Assembly: GCF_904849725.1 (NCBI RefSeq)
Contig: NC_058519.1
Span: forward strand, 104,582,881-104,646,880
Source: Hordeum vulgare subsp. vulgare
Lineage: Eukaryota > Streptophyta > Magnoliopsida > Poales > Poaceae
Length of the DNA stretch: 64,000 nt
Direction: 5' to 3'
Shown here piece by piece: positions 20,311 to 33,229 of this stretch. The position numbers and the translations under genes were made by a program. Under the pieces are notes generated by a model. It did no database searches. It saw only the letters and a program-made list of their open reading frames with translations, and had not been told where the DNA came from. Numbering within the stretch: the stretch's first letter is position 1; each line of letters begins with the position of its first letter.

Positions 20311-22968
20311 AACTCCTGCTCGTCCTCGAGTAGGGAAGTGATAAATAATGAATTTTTGATGTGGAATGCTACCTAGCATAGTTGTCCTTTGCAACTACTT
20401 TCACGTGACATGAATGTTCAGATCCGTAAGATTCAAAACAATAGTTTGCTATTGACATGAAAACAGTAATACTTCAAGCAAACTAGCAAAGTAATCATGA
20501 ACTTCAAAATAACAAGACCAAAGAAAGTTATCCCTACAAAATCATATAGTGTGGCTATGCTCTATCATCCTCACACAACTAATGTAAATCATGCACAAAC
20601 CCGGAATTGGCCAAGTAATTGTTTTCGCACTCTTACTTTCTCAAACTTTTTATAACTATCACGCAATACATGAGCACGAGCCATGGATATAGCACTATAG
20701 GTGGAATAGAGTGTGGTGGTGGTTGTGAGACAAAAAGGAGGAGATTGTCACACTCACTCGGCGTATCAATAGGCTATGGAGATGCCCATTAATGGACATC
20801 AATGTGAATGAGTAGGGATTGCCATACAAAGGATGCACTAGAGCTATAAGTATGTGAAAGCTCAAAAGGAAAACTAGTGGGTGTGCATCCAACTTGCTTG
20901 CTCACGAAGACCTAGGGCAATTTTGAGGAAGCCCATCATTGGAATATACAAGCAAAGTTATAAAATGAAGATTCCCACTAGCATATGGTAGTGACAAAGC
21001 AATAAGCTCTCAATCATCAAGAACATGGTGCTAACATGAAGCACAAGTGTGGAAAAAGATAGTAGCATTGTCCCTTCTCTCTTTTTCTCTCTTTTCTTTT
21101 CTTTTCTCTTTTTTTTTGTTTTTGGGCTCTTTGGCCTCTTTTTTTAAATTTCCTCACATGGGACAATGCTCTAATAATGATGATCATCACATTTTTATTT
21201 ACTCACAACTCAAAGATCACAATGATGATGACTCCATAGGATATGCCTCGGCAGTGTACCGGGATGTGCAACGATCTAGCATGGCGTATGACGTTGAAAC
21301 ATCTCGCTAGATATCTTAAGATCATGCAATGGCAATATGAGAGTGACGACACAAGTCATGAGACGAAATGGTGGGAGTTGCATGGCAATATATCTCGGAA
21401 TGGCTATGAAAATGCCATAGTAGGTAGATATGGTGGCTGTTTTGAGGAAGGAATTTGGTGGGTTTGTGCACCGGTGAGAATTGCGCGGCACTAGAGAGGC
21501 TAGCAATGGTGGAAGGTGAAAGCGCATCTATACCATGGGCTCACATTAGTCATGAAGAACTCACATACTTATTGCTAAAGTTTTTATTAGTAATCGAAAC
21601 AAAGTGCTAAACACATACTCCGAGGGGAAGGGTTGGTAGGAGTAAACCATCGCGCGATCCCGACCTCAACACAAAGGATGACAATCAATAGGTCAATTAT
21701 GCTCCGACTTCCTAACATAGAGGTTCACCATACGTGCATGCTACGGGAATCACTAACTCCAACACAAGTATCTCTAGATTCATAACACCCTACTAACATA
21801 ACTCCCAATATTACCGAATCCACGTCTGAAAACTAATTGAGAGGAATCAAAAGTTCTCTTTCTACTCAATGAACATGAAGATGGAGGTTTTTTGCATCCT
21901 CTTTGGGTACCTAGCACATTTGGGACTACTTTCATAGCATAAACCAACTAACAAATCACGCACCGCCGTGCTCTAAAGATATAAGTGAAGCACAAGAGCA
22001 AAAGTATCTAGCTCAAAAGATACATGTGAAGCATTATGAGCATTCTAGCAAAATCACGATGAGGGCATGTCTCTCTCTCTCTCTCTCAAAAAGGTGTGCA
22101 ACAAGGATGATTGTGACACAACAAAAAGAAAATACTCCTAAGATACAAGACACTCCAAGCAAAACACATATCATGTGGTGAATAAAAGTATAGCTCCAAG
22201 TAATGTTACCGATGGATTGTAGACGAAAGAGGGGATGCCTTCCTGGGGCATCCCCAAGCTTACGATTTTTGGTGTACTTGAATTTGGCTTGGGATGCCTT
22301 GGGCATCCCCAAGCTTGAGCTCTTTCCACTCCTTATCTCTTTGTCCATGAGAACATCACCCAAAACTTGAAAACTTCACAACACAAAACTTAAACAGAAA
22401 CTTGTGATAACATTAGCACAAGAAAACAAACTACCACTTCTTTTCGTACTGTAGCAAACTTGAATTCCACCTATATTGATGATGGGCTACTGTATTCTCA
22501 CTTTTCCATGGCTAGTACCCCCCGATACTAACCATAGTTTCATCAAAACAAGCAACCAACTCAACAAAAAGTAGAATCTGTCAAAAACAGACCAGTCTGT
22601 AGCAATCTGTATACTTCGTATACTTCTCGTACCTCAAAAAATCTGACAAATTACGACACCCTGGGAAAAAGCATATCAATCAGCAGCAAAAAGAATCAAC
22701 TCAAAATATCTTTCTGAATAAAAATGAAAAATCATCTCGTGAGCGAAACATTTCTGTCTTTTTCCAGCAGGATCAAACAACCATTACCAAGACTAGTCAT
22801 AAAGGCTTTGCTTGGCTCAAACACAAAAAGAAACACAAAAAACACAATCACAACAGAATTATGAAAGTGTGGACGCAACAAAACAGAAAGAAAAAGATAA
22901 ATTCATTGGGTTGCCTCCCAACAAGCGCTATTGTTTAACGCCCTTAGCTAGGCATAGAAGTGATAGAA
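20311..22968 (-). other. Element A 3' untranslated region
   Basis: Non-coding, and nearly collinear with B 28262-30935. It holds a pyrimidine-rich stretch (21060-21145), a block of about 250 bases (21240-21500) that is also conserved in F (56880-57110), two internal polypurine-like motifs (22248-22261 and 22303-22316, minus strand) and a CT microsatellite at 22070-22087 that B lacks. The frames at 20695, 21276 and 22034 are not supported as genes. Confidence 0.65.
22070..22087. repeat. CT dinucleotide microsatellite
   Basis: About nine CT units lie inside the 3' UTR of A. The same place in B (about 30050) has only three or four units. Confidence 0.85.
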
Positions 22969-25044
22969 TCACGTATCGTCGTCTTTGGTGCTCAAACCAT
23001 AAGTGGCCCTCATCATGGATTCATAAGGCAATTTCATCTTCTTTATAGGAAAGTGTTCCATGCCCTTCCTTAAAGGAAATTGAAATCTAATATTCCCTTC
23101 CTTCATATCGATGATAGCACCCATAGTCCTTAGGAAAGGTCTACCAAGAATAATGGGGCATGTAGGATTGCAATCAATGTCAAGCACAATGAAATCCATG
23201 GGTACATAGTTCCTATTTGCAATAGTAATAACATAATTGATCCTTCCCATAGGTTTCTTGACCGTAGAATCAGCAAGATGCAAATTAAGAGAACACTCTT
23301 CAATCTCATTAAAAGCCAGAACATCACATAAAGACTTTGGAATCGCGGAAACACTAGCACCCAAATCACACAAAGCATTGCACTCCTAGTTTTTTATTTT
23401 GATTTTGATGGTAGGTTACCACTCATCATGAAGCTTTCTAGAGGTAGAGACTTCCAATTCAAGTTTCTCTTCAAGAGATTTTATCATAGCTTCGACGATA
23501 TGATCGGTAAAGGCTTTGTTTTGGCTATAAGCGTGTGGAGAGTTCAACATGGATTGCATCAAAAAAATGCATTCAATTAAGGAGCAACTATCATAATTGA
23601 ATTCCTTGAAATCCACGGTAGAAATTTCATTACTACTCAAAGTTTTAACGTCTTCTACTACACTTTTAATGCTTTAAGCATTAAGATAGATGGACTCCGA
23701 ATCATTGGGGCACTTTTCGACCAAAGTTGATTTATATCCAGCCCCATAATCATTAGTTTTGACACAAGATAACAAAGATACAATGGGAGTCACACCAAGC
23801 ACTTTAAGATCTTCATGATTCTCATCACGAGAACACGCCTTTTTAAGCCATTCATGTCTAGCACGAATTTGGGCGGTTCTTTCTTGCCTCTCAATCATGG
23901 AAACACGCATAGCTTTCAAAGTTTCATCCATGTTGATTTTGGGAGGAGCAAATCTAACTTTCAAAGCATCAACATCACAAGAAATTCTATCCACGCTCTT
24001 AGCCAAATCGTCCATTTTGAGTAGTTTTTCCCCTATGGACGCATTGAAAATCTTTTGAGAGTGGATGAACTCTTTGATATTACTCTCTATATCAGAGGGT
24101 AATCTATTGTAATTTCCATGAGTATTGTTGTAGGAGTTGCCAAAGTTATTAGAGGAGTTACTAGGAAAAGGCCTAGGAACATAGTTACCTCTAAAGGCAT
24201 TGTTGTTGGCAAAGTTATTCCTACCAACGAAATTAACGTCCAAGCTAGCGTTGCTACTCTCAATCAAAGAAGACAAAGCCATATCATTAGGATCCAAAGG
24301 AGCACTTCTACTAGCAACCAAATTCATTAACTCATCCATCTGAGCACTCAACGAGTTAATTTCTTCTATAGCGTGTACCTTCTTACAAGTAGGTGACCTT
24401 TCAGTGTGCCGTTGAGAGTAGTTTGTCATGATGTTGTCTAAGAGCTTTGTGGGTTCCCCTAACGTGATTTCCATGAACGTTCCACCTGAGGCGGAGTCCA
24501 AGATATTTCTAGAAGCGAAATTCAAGCCAGCGTAAAAGATTTGAATAATCATACAAAGACTCAAGCCATCAGCGGGACAATTTCTAATCATTAATTTCAT
24601 TCTATCCCAAGCTTGTGCAACATGTTCATGATCAAGTTGCTTGAAATTCATGATATCATTATGGAGAGAGATTATCTTAGCTGGCGTAAAATACTTGGAT
24701 ATATAAGCATCTTTGCACTTATCCCAAGAATCGATACTATTTTTGGGCAAAGAAGAAAACCAAGTTTTTGCGCGATCTCGCAACGAGAAAGGAAAAAGCT
24801 TCAATTTAATCATGTCATTATCCACATCTTTTTTCTTTTTCATATCGCAAAGCTCAATGAAGGTATTGAGATGGGATGCGGCATATTCACTAGGAAGGCC
24901 AGAGAATTGCTCTTTCATAACAAGATTCAGCAAAGCGGCATTGATTTCGTATGACTCCGCACTAGTGGCGGGAGAAATCGGAGTACTAATAAAATCATTA
25001 TTATTAGTATTCGAGAAGTCACAAAGTTTGGTGTTTTCGTTCAT
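22969..25044 (-). pseudogene. gag-pro polyprotein of element A, three stop codons
   Basis: The start M-N-E-N-T-K-L-C-D-F-S is chosen because B has the same start and the upstream frame is LTR-leader sequence. A Retrotrans_gag-type domain occupies about residues 75-230 (K-L-K-L-F-P-F-S-L-R-D-R-A-K-T-W-F). An asparagine-rich linker follows near 330, and an aspartic protease closes the frame (C-D-L-G-A, I-I-L-G-R-P-F-L). The frame is 692 codons with no indel relative to B. It is broken by a stop after I-Y-L-N-A (23674), one after H-D-E-W (about 23416) and one a few codons before C-D-L-G-A. No RT or integrase follows. It would have supplied particle protein and protease. Confidence 0.88.
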
Positions 25045-25249
25045 GGTGACTTCAGCAAGAAAGCAAGCACACAAGCAAACAAAGAGCAGGCGAGAAAAAG
25101 GGCGAACGAAAAGGCGAACTAAAAAGGCAAACGAAAAAGGCAAATTGGTGAAGTGGGGGAGAGGAAAACGAGAGGCAACTGGCAAACAAAGTAAATGCAA
25201 GAGATGAGTTTGCGACACCTACATGGATGAGTTCTTGACTTGATCTTCC

Positions 25250-25267
25250 TCCCCGGCAACGGCGCCA
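25250..25267 (-). other. Primer-binding site of A, tRNA-Asp type
   Basis: On the minus strand it reads TGGCGCCGTTGCCGGGGA, 10 nt from the LTR end. It is identical to the E2 site. Confidence 0.9.
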
Positions 25268-25277
25268 GAAATTCTTC

Positions 25278-26827
25278 TGCTATCCCACAGACAACAACGC
25301 CAGAAATTGACACGTTGACAGAGACTGGGCTTGCTTTGATTTTTCCCTTGAAGAGGAAAGGGTGATGCAGCACACGAGCAGTAAGTATTTCCCTCAGTTT
25401 GAGAACCAATGTATCGATCCATAAGGAGGGTCTCGTCAAGTCCAGAGTACCTGCGCAAACACAAACAAGCTTGCACCCAACGCTTCAAAGGGGTTGTCAA
25501 TCCCTTCAAGATTGTTTGCAAAGTGAGATCTGAAGGCGGAAAGTGCAAGGAAGTAAAAAGTGTAAGGCTGAAAATATGGTGTGGAGTAGACCCTGGGGGC
25601 CATAGTGTTCACTAGAGGCTTCTCTCAAAATAGCAAGTGTTACAGTGGGTGAACAAATTACTGCCAAGCAATTGATAGAACGGCGCAAAGTCATGACGAT
25701 ATCTAAGGCAATAATCATACATATAGGCATCACGTCCGAGACAAGTAGACCGATACTTTCTGCATCTACTACTAGTACTCCACACATTGACCTCTATCCA
25801 GCATGCATCTAGTGTATTGAGTTCATGCCGAACAGAGTAACACTTTAAGCAAGATGACATGATGTAGAGGGATAATCTCAAACCAATGATGAGAACCCCA
25901 TCTTTTTACCCTTTATGGCAACAACATGATGCGTGCCTCGCTACCCCTTGTGTTACTGGGTGAGGTCATCGCACGGTATGAACCCAAAACCAAGCACTTC
26001 TCCCATTGCAAGAATCATAGATCTAGTTGGCTAGACAAAACCCACAACTCGAAGAGAATTACAAGGATATGAAATCATGCATAAAAGAAATGAGAAGAAA
26101 CTCAAATAAGATTCCTAGATAATCTCATCATAAATCCACAATTCATCGGATCTTGACAAACACACCACAAAATAAGATTACATCAGATGGATCTCCATGA
26201 AGATCATGGTGAACTTGGTATTGAAGATCCAAGAGAGAGAAGAAGCCATCTAGTTACTAACTATGGACCCGTAGGTCTATGGTGAACTACTCACGCATCA
26301 TCGGAGAGGTCATGGTGTTGATGGAGAAGCCCTCCGTGTTCGAATCCCCCTCCGGCAGGGCACCAGAACGTGCCCCAGATGGGACCTTGCGGAGACAGAA
26401 GCTTGCGGCGGTGGAAAAGTACTTTCGATGATCTCCTGATTTTTTCTGGAATTTTGGGGAATATATAGGCGAAAGACCTAGGGCAAAGGGCGTCCAGGGG
26501 GCCCACAAGCCTGGATGGCGCGGCCTCCCCCCTGGCCGCGGGGTGGGGGCTTGTGGGGCCCCTGAGGCTCCCATGCCTTGGCTCCCAAGCTTCTTGATCT
26601 TCTTCCGTTCCAAAAAAAATCTTTTCGGGGATTTTCTTCCGTTTGGACTCCGTTTCAAAATCTCCTCTGAAAGGGGTCAAAAACATGGAAAAAACAGGAA
26701 CTGGCACTTGGCACTGAGTTAATAAGTGAGCCCCAAAAAATATATAAAAGGCATGCAAAACATCCAAAGTTTGACAAGATAATAGCATGAAACCATCAAA
26801 AATTATAGATACATTGGAGACGTATCA
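25278..26827 (-). repeat. Element A 5' LTR (1550 bp)
   Basis: On the minus strand it runs TGATACGTCTCCAATG... to ...GGGATAGCA. It aligns with the solo LTR at 11247-12791 and with 33230-34771. The frames within it (for example 25219-25548, 26291-26788) recur in every LTR copy as shadows and have no domain. Confidence 0.9.
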
Positions 26828-28246
26828 AGAACCAAGGTATCAATCCAGTAGGAGAATCTCGTCAAGTCCAGAGTGCCTGCACAAACACAAAGAGCTTGCA
26901 CCCAATGCTATAAAGGGGTTGTCAATCCCTTCAAGATTGATTGCAAAGTGAGATCTGAAGGCGGAAAGTGCAATGAAGAAAAAGTGTAAGGCTCAAAATA
27001 TGGTGTGGAGTAGACCCCGGGGCCAAAGTGTTCACTAGAGGATTCTCTCAAAATAACAAATATTACGGTGGGTGAACAAATTGCTGTCGAGCAATTGATA
27101 GAACCGCGCAAAGTCATGACGATATCTAAGGCAATGATCATACATATAGGCATCACGTCCGATACAAGTAGACCGATACTTTCTGCATCTACTACTATTA
27201 CTCCACACATCGACCGCTATCCAGCATGCATCTAGTGTATTGAGGTCATGACGAACAGAGTAACGCCTTAAGCATGATGACATGATGTAGAGGGATAATC
27301 TCAAACCAATGATGAAAACCCCATCTTTTTACCCTTGATGGTAACAACATGATGCATGCCTTGCTACCGCTTCCGTCACTGGGTGATGTCACCTCACGGT
27401 ATGAACCCAAAACCAAGCACTTCTCCCATTGCAAGAATCATAGATCTAGTTGGCCAGACAGAACCCACAACTCGAAGATAATTACAAGGATATGAAATCA
27501 TGCATAAGAGAGACCAGAAGAAACTCAAATAAGATTCATAGATAATCTGATCATAAATCCACAATTCATCGGATCTCGACAAACACACCGCACAAGAAGA
27601 TTACATCGGATAGATCTCCATGAAGATCATGGAGAACTTTGTATTGAAGACCCAAGAGAGAGAAGAAGCCATCTAGCTACTAGCTATGGACCCGTAGGTC
27701 TATCATGAACTACTCACGCATCACCGGAGAGGTCATGGTGTTGATGAAGAAGCCCTCCGTGTCTGAATCCCCCCTTCGGCACGGCATCAGAACGTGCCCC
27801 AGATAGGATCTTGCGGAGACAGAAGCTTGCAGCGGCGGAAAAGTACTTTTGATGATCTCCTGATTTTTCTGGGATTTTAGGGAATTTATAGGCGAAAGAC
27901 CTAGGGCAAAGGTGGCCCAGGGAGCCCACAAGCCCGGGAGGTGCGGCCCCCTGGCCGCGGCTAGGGGGGTTGTGGGGTCCCTGCAGGCCCCTTGCCCTGA
28001 TTGTCAGGCTTCCCGATCTTTTTCTGTTTCAGAAAAAATGTTTTTGGCATTTTCGTTCCGTTTGGACTTCGTTCAAAATCCTCCTCTGAAAGGGGTAAAA
28101 AACATGGAAAAAACAGGAACTGGCACTTGGCACTGAGTTAATAAGTTAGTCCCAAAAAATATATAAAAGGCATGCAAAACATCCAAAGTTTGACAAGATA
28201 ATAGCATGAAACCATCAAAAATTATAGATACGTTGGAGACGTATCA
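26828..28246 (-). repeat. Element B 3' LTR, interrupted by A at its outer end
   Basis: It aligns without net length change with 33353-34771. It begins at AGAACCAAGG next to the A LTR end and stops at GGAGACGTATCA before the polypurine tract. Confidence 0.88.
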
Positions 28247-28261
28247 AGCATCCCCAAGCTT
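28247..28261 (-). other. Polypurine tract of B
   Basis: On the minus strand the sequence AAGCTTGGGGATGCT directly precedes the 3' LTR start. Confidence 0.85.
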
Positions 28262-30935
28262 AACTCCAGCTCGTCCTCGAGTAGGAAAGTGATAAGGACT
28301 GAATTTTTGATGTGGAATGCTACATAGCATAGTTGTGCTTTGCAACTTCTTTCATGTGACCTGAATGTTCAGATCCATAAGATTCAAAACAATAGTTTGC
28401 TATTGACATGAAAACAATAATACTTCAAGCAAACTAACAAGGTAATCATGAACTTTCAAAATAACAAGGCCAAGGAAAGTTATCCCTACAAAATCATATA
28501 GTTTGGCTATGCTCCATCATCCTCACACAACTAATGTAAATCATGCACAACCCTGGTATTGGCCAAGTAATTGTTTTCGCACTCTTACTTTCTCAAACCT
28601 TTTATAACAATCACGCAATACATGAGCGTGAGCCATGGATATAGCACTATAGGTGGAATAGAGTGTGGTGGTGGTTGTGAGACAAAAAGGAGAAGATGGT
28701 CACATTGACTCGGTGTATCAAAGGGCTATGGAGATGCCCATTAATAGATATGAATGTGAATGAGTAGGGATTGCCATACAAGGGATGCACTAGAGCTATA
28801 AGTATGTGAAAGCTCAAAAGGAGAACTAGTGGGTGTGCATCCAACTTGCTTGCTCACGAAGACCTAGGGCAATTTTGAGGAAGCCCATCATTGGAATATA
28901 CAAGCCAAGTTATATGATAAAGATTCCCACTGGCATATGGTAGTGACAAAGCAAGAAGGTCTCAATCATGAAGAACATGGTGCTATTATGAAGCACAAGT
29001 GTGGAAAAAGATAGTAGCATTGTCCCTTCTCTCTTTTTCTCTCTTTTTTTTATTTGGGATCTTAGGCCTATTTTTTTCTCTTTTCTTTATTTTTATTTTT
29101 GGGCTCTTTGGCCTCTTTTTTATTTTATTTCCTCACATGGGACAATGCTCTAATAATGATGATCATCACAACTTTATTTACTCACAACTCAAAGCTTAGA
29201 ACGATGATGACTCTTTAGGAAATGCCTCCGGCAGTGTGCCGGGATGTGCAACGATCTAGCTTGGCGTATGACGTTGAAACATCTCGCTAGCTATGTTAAG
29301 ATCATGCAATGGCAATATGGGAGTGACGACACAAGTCATGAGACGGAACGGTGGGAATTGCATGGCAATATATCTTGGAATGGCTATGAAAATGCCATAG
29401 TAGGTAGGTATGGTGGCTGTTTTGAGGAAGGCTTGTGGTGGTTTGTGCACCAGCGAGAATTGCGCGGCACTAGAGAGGGTAGAAATGGTGGAAGGTGGAA
29501 GTGCATCTATACCATGGACTCACATTAGTCATGAAGAACTCACATACTTGTTGCGAAAGTTTTTATTAGTAATCGAAACAAAGTGCTAAACGCATACTCC
29601 TAGGGGAAGCGTTGGTAGGTGTTAACCATCGCGCGATCCCGACCTCAACACAAAGGATGACAACCAATAGATCAATTATGCTCTGACTTCCTAACATAGC
29701 GGTTCACCATACGTGCATGCTACGGGAATCACTAACTTCAACACAAGTATTTCTAGGTTCACAACACCCTACTAACATAACTCTTAATATTACCAAATCC
29801 ACGTCTCAAAACTAATTGAGAGGAATCAAAACTTCTCTTTCTACTCAATGCACATGAAGATGGAGGTTTTTGTATCCTCTTTGGGTACCTATCACCTTTG
29901 GAACTACTTTCATAGCATAAGCCAACTACCAAGTCATGCACCACCGTGCTCTAAAAGATTTAAGTGAAGCACAAAGAGCAAAATTATCTAGCTCAAAAGA
30001 TATAAGTGAAGCATGATGAGCATTCTAGCAAAATCATGATGAGTGCATGTATCTCTCTAAAGGTGTGCAGCAAGGATGATTGTTACACAACAAAAAGAAA
30101 AGACTCCTAAGATACAAGACGCTCCAAGAAAAACACATATCATGTGGTGAATAAAAATATAGCTCCAAGTAATGTTACCGATGGATTGAAGACGAAAGAG
30201 GGGATGCCTTCCCGGGGCATCCCCAAGCTTAGGCTTTTTGGTGTCCTTGAATTTGGCTTGGGATGCCTTGGGTATCCCAAAGCTTGAGCTCTTTCCACTC
30301 GTTATATCTTTGTCCATGAGAACATCACCCAAAACTTGAAAACTTCACAACACAAAACTTAAACAGAAACTCGTGATAACATTAGCACAAGAAAACAAAC
30401 TTCCACCTCTTTAGGTACTGTATCAATCTTGATTTCTATTTATATTGGTGTTGGGCTACTTTATTCTCACTTTTTCATGGCTAGTACCCCCCGATACTAT
30501 CCATAGTTTCATCAAAACAAGCAACCAACTCAACAAAAACAGAATCTGTCAAAAACAGACCAGTCTGTAGCAATCTGTATACTTCGTATACTTCTGGTAC
30601 CTCAAAACTTCTGAACAATTACGACTGCCTGGGCAAAAGGCATATCAACCAGAAGCAAAAAGAATCAACTCAAAAGCTCTTTCTGAATAAAAATGAAAAA
30701 CATCTCGTGAGCGAAAAGTTTCTGTCTTTTTCTAGCAGGATCAAACAACCATCACCAAGACTAGTCATAAAGGTTTTGCTTGGCTCAAACACAAAAAGAA
30801 ACACAAAAAACACAATCACAACAGAATTATGATGGTGTGGACGCAACAAACAGATAGAAAAAGATAAATTCATTGGGTTGCCTCCCAACAAGCGCTATTG
30901 TTTAACACCCTTACCTAGGCATAAAAGCGATAGAA
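28262..30935 (-). other. Element B 3' untranslated region
   Basis: Collinear with A 20311-22968. Differences include a longer pyrimidine-rich stretch (29025-29140) and the lack of the CT microsatellite. The conserved block at about 29230-29470 is shared with A and F. I see no conserved coding frame. Confidence 0.65.
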
Positions 30936-33011
30936 TCACGTATCGTCGTCTTTGGTGCTCAAACCATAAGTGGCCCTCATCATGGATTCATAAGGCAATC
31001 TTATTTTATTTCTAGGAAAGTGCTCCATGCCCTTCTTTAAAGGAAATTGAAATCTAATATTCCCTTCCTTCATATCGATGATAGCACCGATAGTCCTTAG
31101 GAAAGGTCTACCAAGAATAATAGGGCATGTAGGATTGCAATCAATGTCAAGCACAATGAAATCCACGGGTACATAGTTCCTATTTGCAATAATAAGAACA
31201 TCATTGATCCTTCCCATGGGTTTCTTGACAGTAGAATGCGCAAGATGCAAATTAAGAGAACACTCTTCAATCTAACTAAAACCGAGAACATCACACAAAG
31301 ACTTTGGAATCGTGGAAACACTAGCACCCAAATCACACAAAGCATTGCATTCATAGTTTTTGATTTTGATTTTGATGGTAGGTTCCCACTCATCATGAAG
31401 CTTTCTAGGGATAGAGACTTCCAATTCAAGTTTCTCTTCAAGAGATTTTATCATGGCTTCGACGATATGATCGGTAAAGGCCTTGTTTTGGCTATAAGCG
31501 TGTGGAGAGTTTAACATGGATTGCATCAAGGAAATGCATTCAATCAAGGAGCAACTATCATAATTTAATTCCTTGAAATCCAAGGTAGTAATTTCATTAC
31601 TACTCAAAGTTTTAATATCTTCTACTCCACTTTCAATGCTTTTAGCATCAAGATAGATGGACTCCGAATCATTGGGGCACTTTTCAACCAAAGTGGATTC
31701 ATATCCAGCTCCATCATCATTAGGTTTGACACAAGAAAACAAATATTAAATGGGAGTCACACCAAGCACTTTAAGATCTTCGTGATTCTTATCACGAGAA
31801 CACACCTTTTTAAGCCATTCATGTCTAGCACGAATTTGGGCGGTTCTTTCTTTGCTCTCAAACATGGAAACACGCATAGCTTTCAAAGTTTCATCCATAT
31901 TGATCTTGGGAGGAGCACATCTAACTTTCAAAGCATCAACATCACTAGACATTCTATCAACGCTCTTAGCCAAATCGTCAATTTTGAGTAGTTTTCCCTC
32001 TATGGACGCATTGAAAATCTTTTGCGAGTTGATAAACTCTTTGATATTACTCTCTAGATCAGAGGGTAATCCATTGTAATTTCCATGAGTATTGTTGTAG
32101 GAGTTGCCAAAGTTATTAGAGGAGTTACTAGGAATAGGCCTAGGAACATAGTTTCCTCTAAAAGCATTATTGTTGCCAAAATTATTCCTACCAACAAAAT
32201 TAACGTCCAAGCTAGCGTTGCTACTCTCAATCAAGGAAGACAAGGGCATATCATTAGGATCTAAAGGAGCACTTCTACTAGCAACCAAATTCATTAACTC
32301 ATCCATCTTAGCACTCAACGAGTTAATTTCTTCTATAGCGTGTACCTTCTTACTAGTAGGTGACCTTTCAGTGTGCCACTGAGAGTAGTTCGTCATGATA
32401 TTGTCTAGAAGCTTTGTGGCTTCCGCTAACGTGATTTCCATGAACGTTCCACCTGAGGCGGAGTCCAAGATATTTCTAGAAGCGAAATTCAAGCCAACGT
32501 AGAAGATTTCTATAATCATCCAAAGACTCAAGCCATGAGCGGGACAATTTCGAATCATCAATTTCATTCTCTCCCAAGACTGTGCAACATGTTCATGATC
32601 AAGTTGCTTAAAATTCATGATATCATTACGGAGAGAGATAATCTTAGCCGGCGGAAAATACTTGGATATATAAGCATCTTTGCACTTATCCCAAGAATCG
32701 ATACTATTTTTGGGCAAAGACGAAAACCAAGTTTTTGCTCGATCTCGCAACGAGAAAGGAAAAAGCTTCAATTTAATCACATCATTATCCACATCTTTCT
32801 TATTTTGCAAATCGCAAAGCTCAATGAAGTTATTGAGATGGGATGCGACATCTTCACTAGGAAGGCCGGAGAATTGCTCTTTCATAACAAGATTCAGCAA
32901 AGCGGCATTGATTTCGTATGACTCCGCACTAGTGGCGGGAGAAATCAGAGTACTAATAAAACCATTATTATTAATATTCGAGAAGTCACAAAGTTTGGTG
33001 TTTTCATTCAT
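30936..33011 (-). pseudogene. gag-pro polyprotein of element B, two stop codons
   Basis: It starts M-N-E-N-T-K-L-C-D-F-S-N and spans 692 codons, the same as A. The gag domain includes A-K-T-W-F-S-S-L-P-K and the block F-M-E-I-T-L-A-E-A-T-K-L-L-D-N-I-M. The protease has C-D-L-G-A-S-V-S and I-I-L-G-R-P-F-L. Two in-frame stops break it: a TAA after G-V-T-P-I (about 31746) and a TAG after V-L-G-F-S (about 31272). These differ from the stops of A, so the two copies were inactivated independently. Confidence 0.88.
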
Positions 33012-33201
33012 GGTGACTTCAGCAAGCAAGCAAGCACACAAGCGAACAAAGAGCAATCGAGAAAAAAGGGCGAACGAAAAGGCGAATGAAAAAGGCAAAT
33101 TGGTGAAGTGGGGGAGAGGAAAACGAGAGGCAACTGGCAAACAAAGTAAATGCAATAGATGGGTTTGCGACACTTACTTGGATGAGTTCTTGACATGATC
33201 C

Positions 33202-33219
33202 TCCCCGGCAACGGCGCCA
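33202..33219 (-). other. Primer-binding site of B, tRNA-Asp type
   Basis: On the minus strand it reads TGGCGCCGTTGCCGGGGA, 10 nt from the LTR end at 33230. Confidence 0.9.
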
Positions 33220-33229
33220 GAAATTCTTA

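Larger units (their letters stand above)
19116..26827 (-). mobile_element. Element A: family Y LTR retrotransposon, gag-pro only
   Basis: Read on the minus strand: 5' LTR (26827-25278), primer site, gag-pro frame (25044-22969), a 2.7-kb 3' UTR, polypurine tract, and 3' LTR (20295-19116) lacking its last 372 bases. The missing part is what would be expected if E1/E2 inserted into this LTR. No pol or ORF2 is present. The right flank AGAAC continues into B's LTR. Confidence 0.85.

Noticed and set aside
22070..22087. CT run as a polypurine tract (minus strand)
   Set aside because: It is not next to an LTR, is absent in B, and a proper tract lies at 20296-20310.
26287..26788. Frames of 120-165 codons in a family Y LTR
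   Set aside because: They recur in the same place in every LTR copy with frame breaks, lie in U3/R sequence and have no domain.
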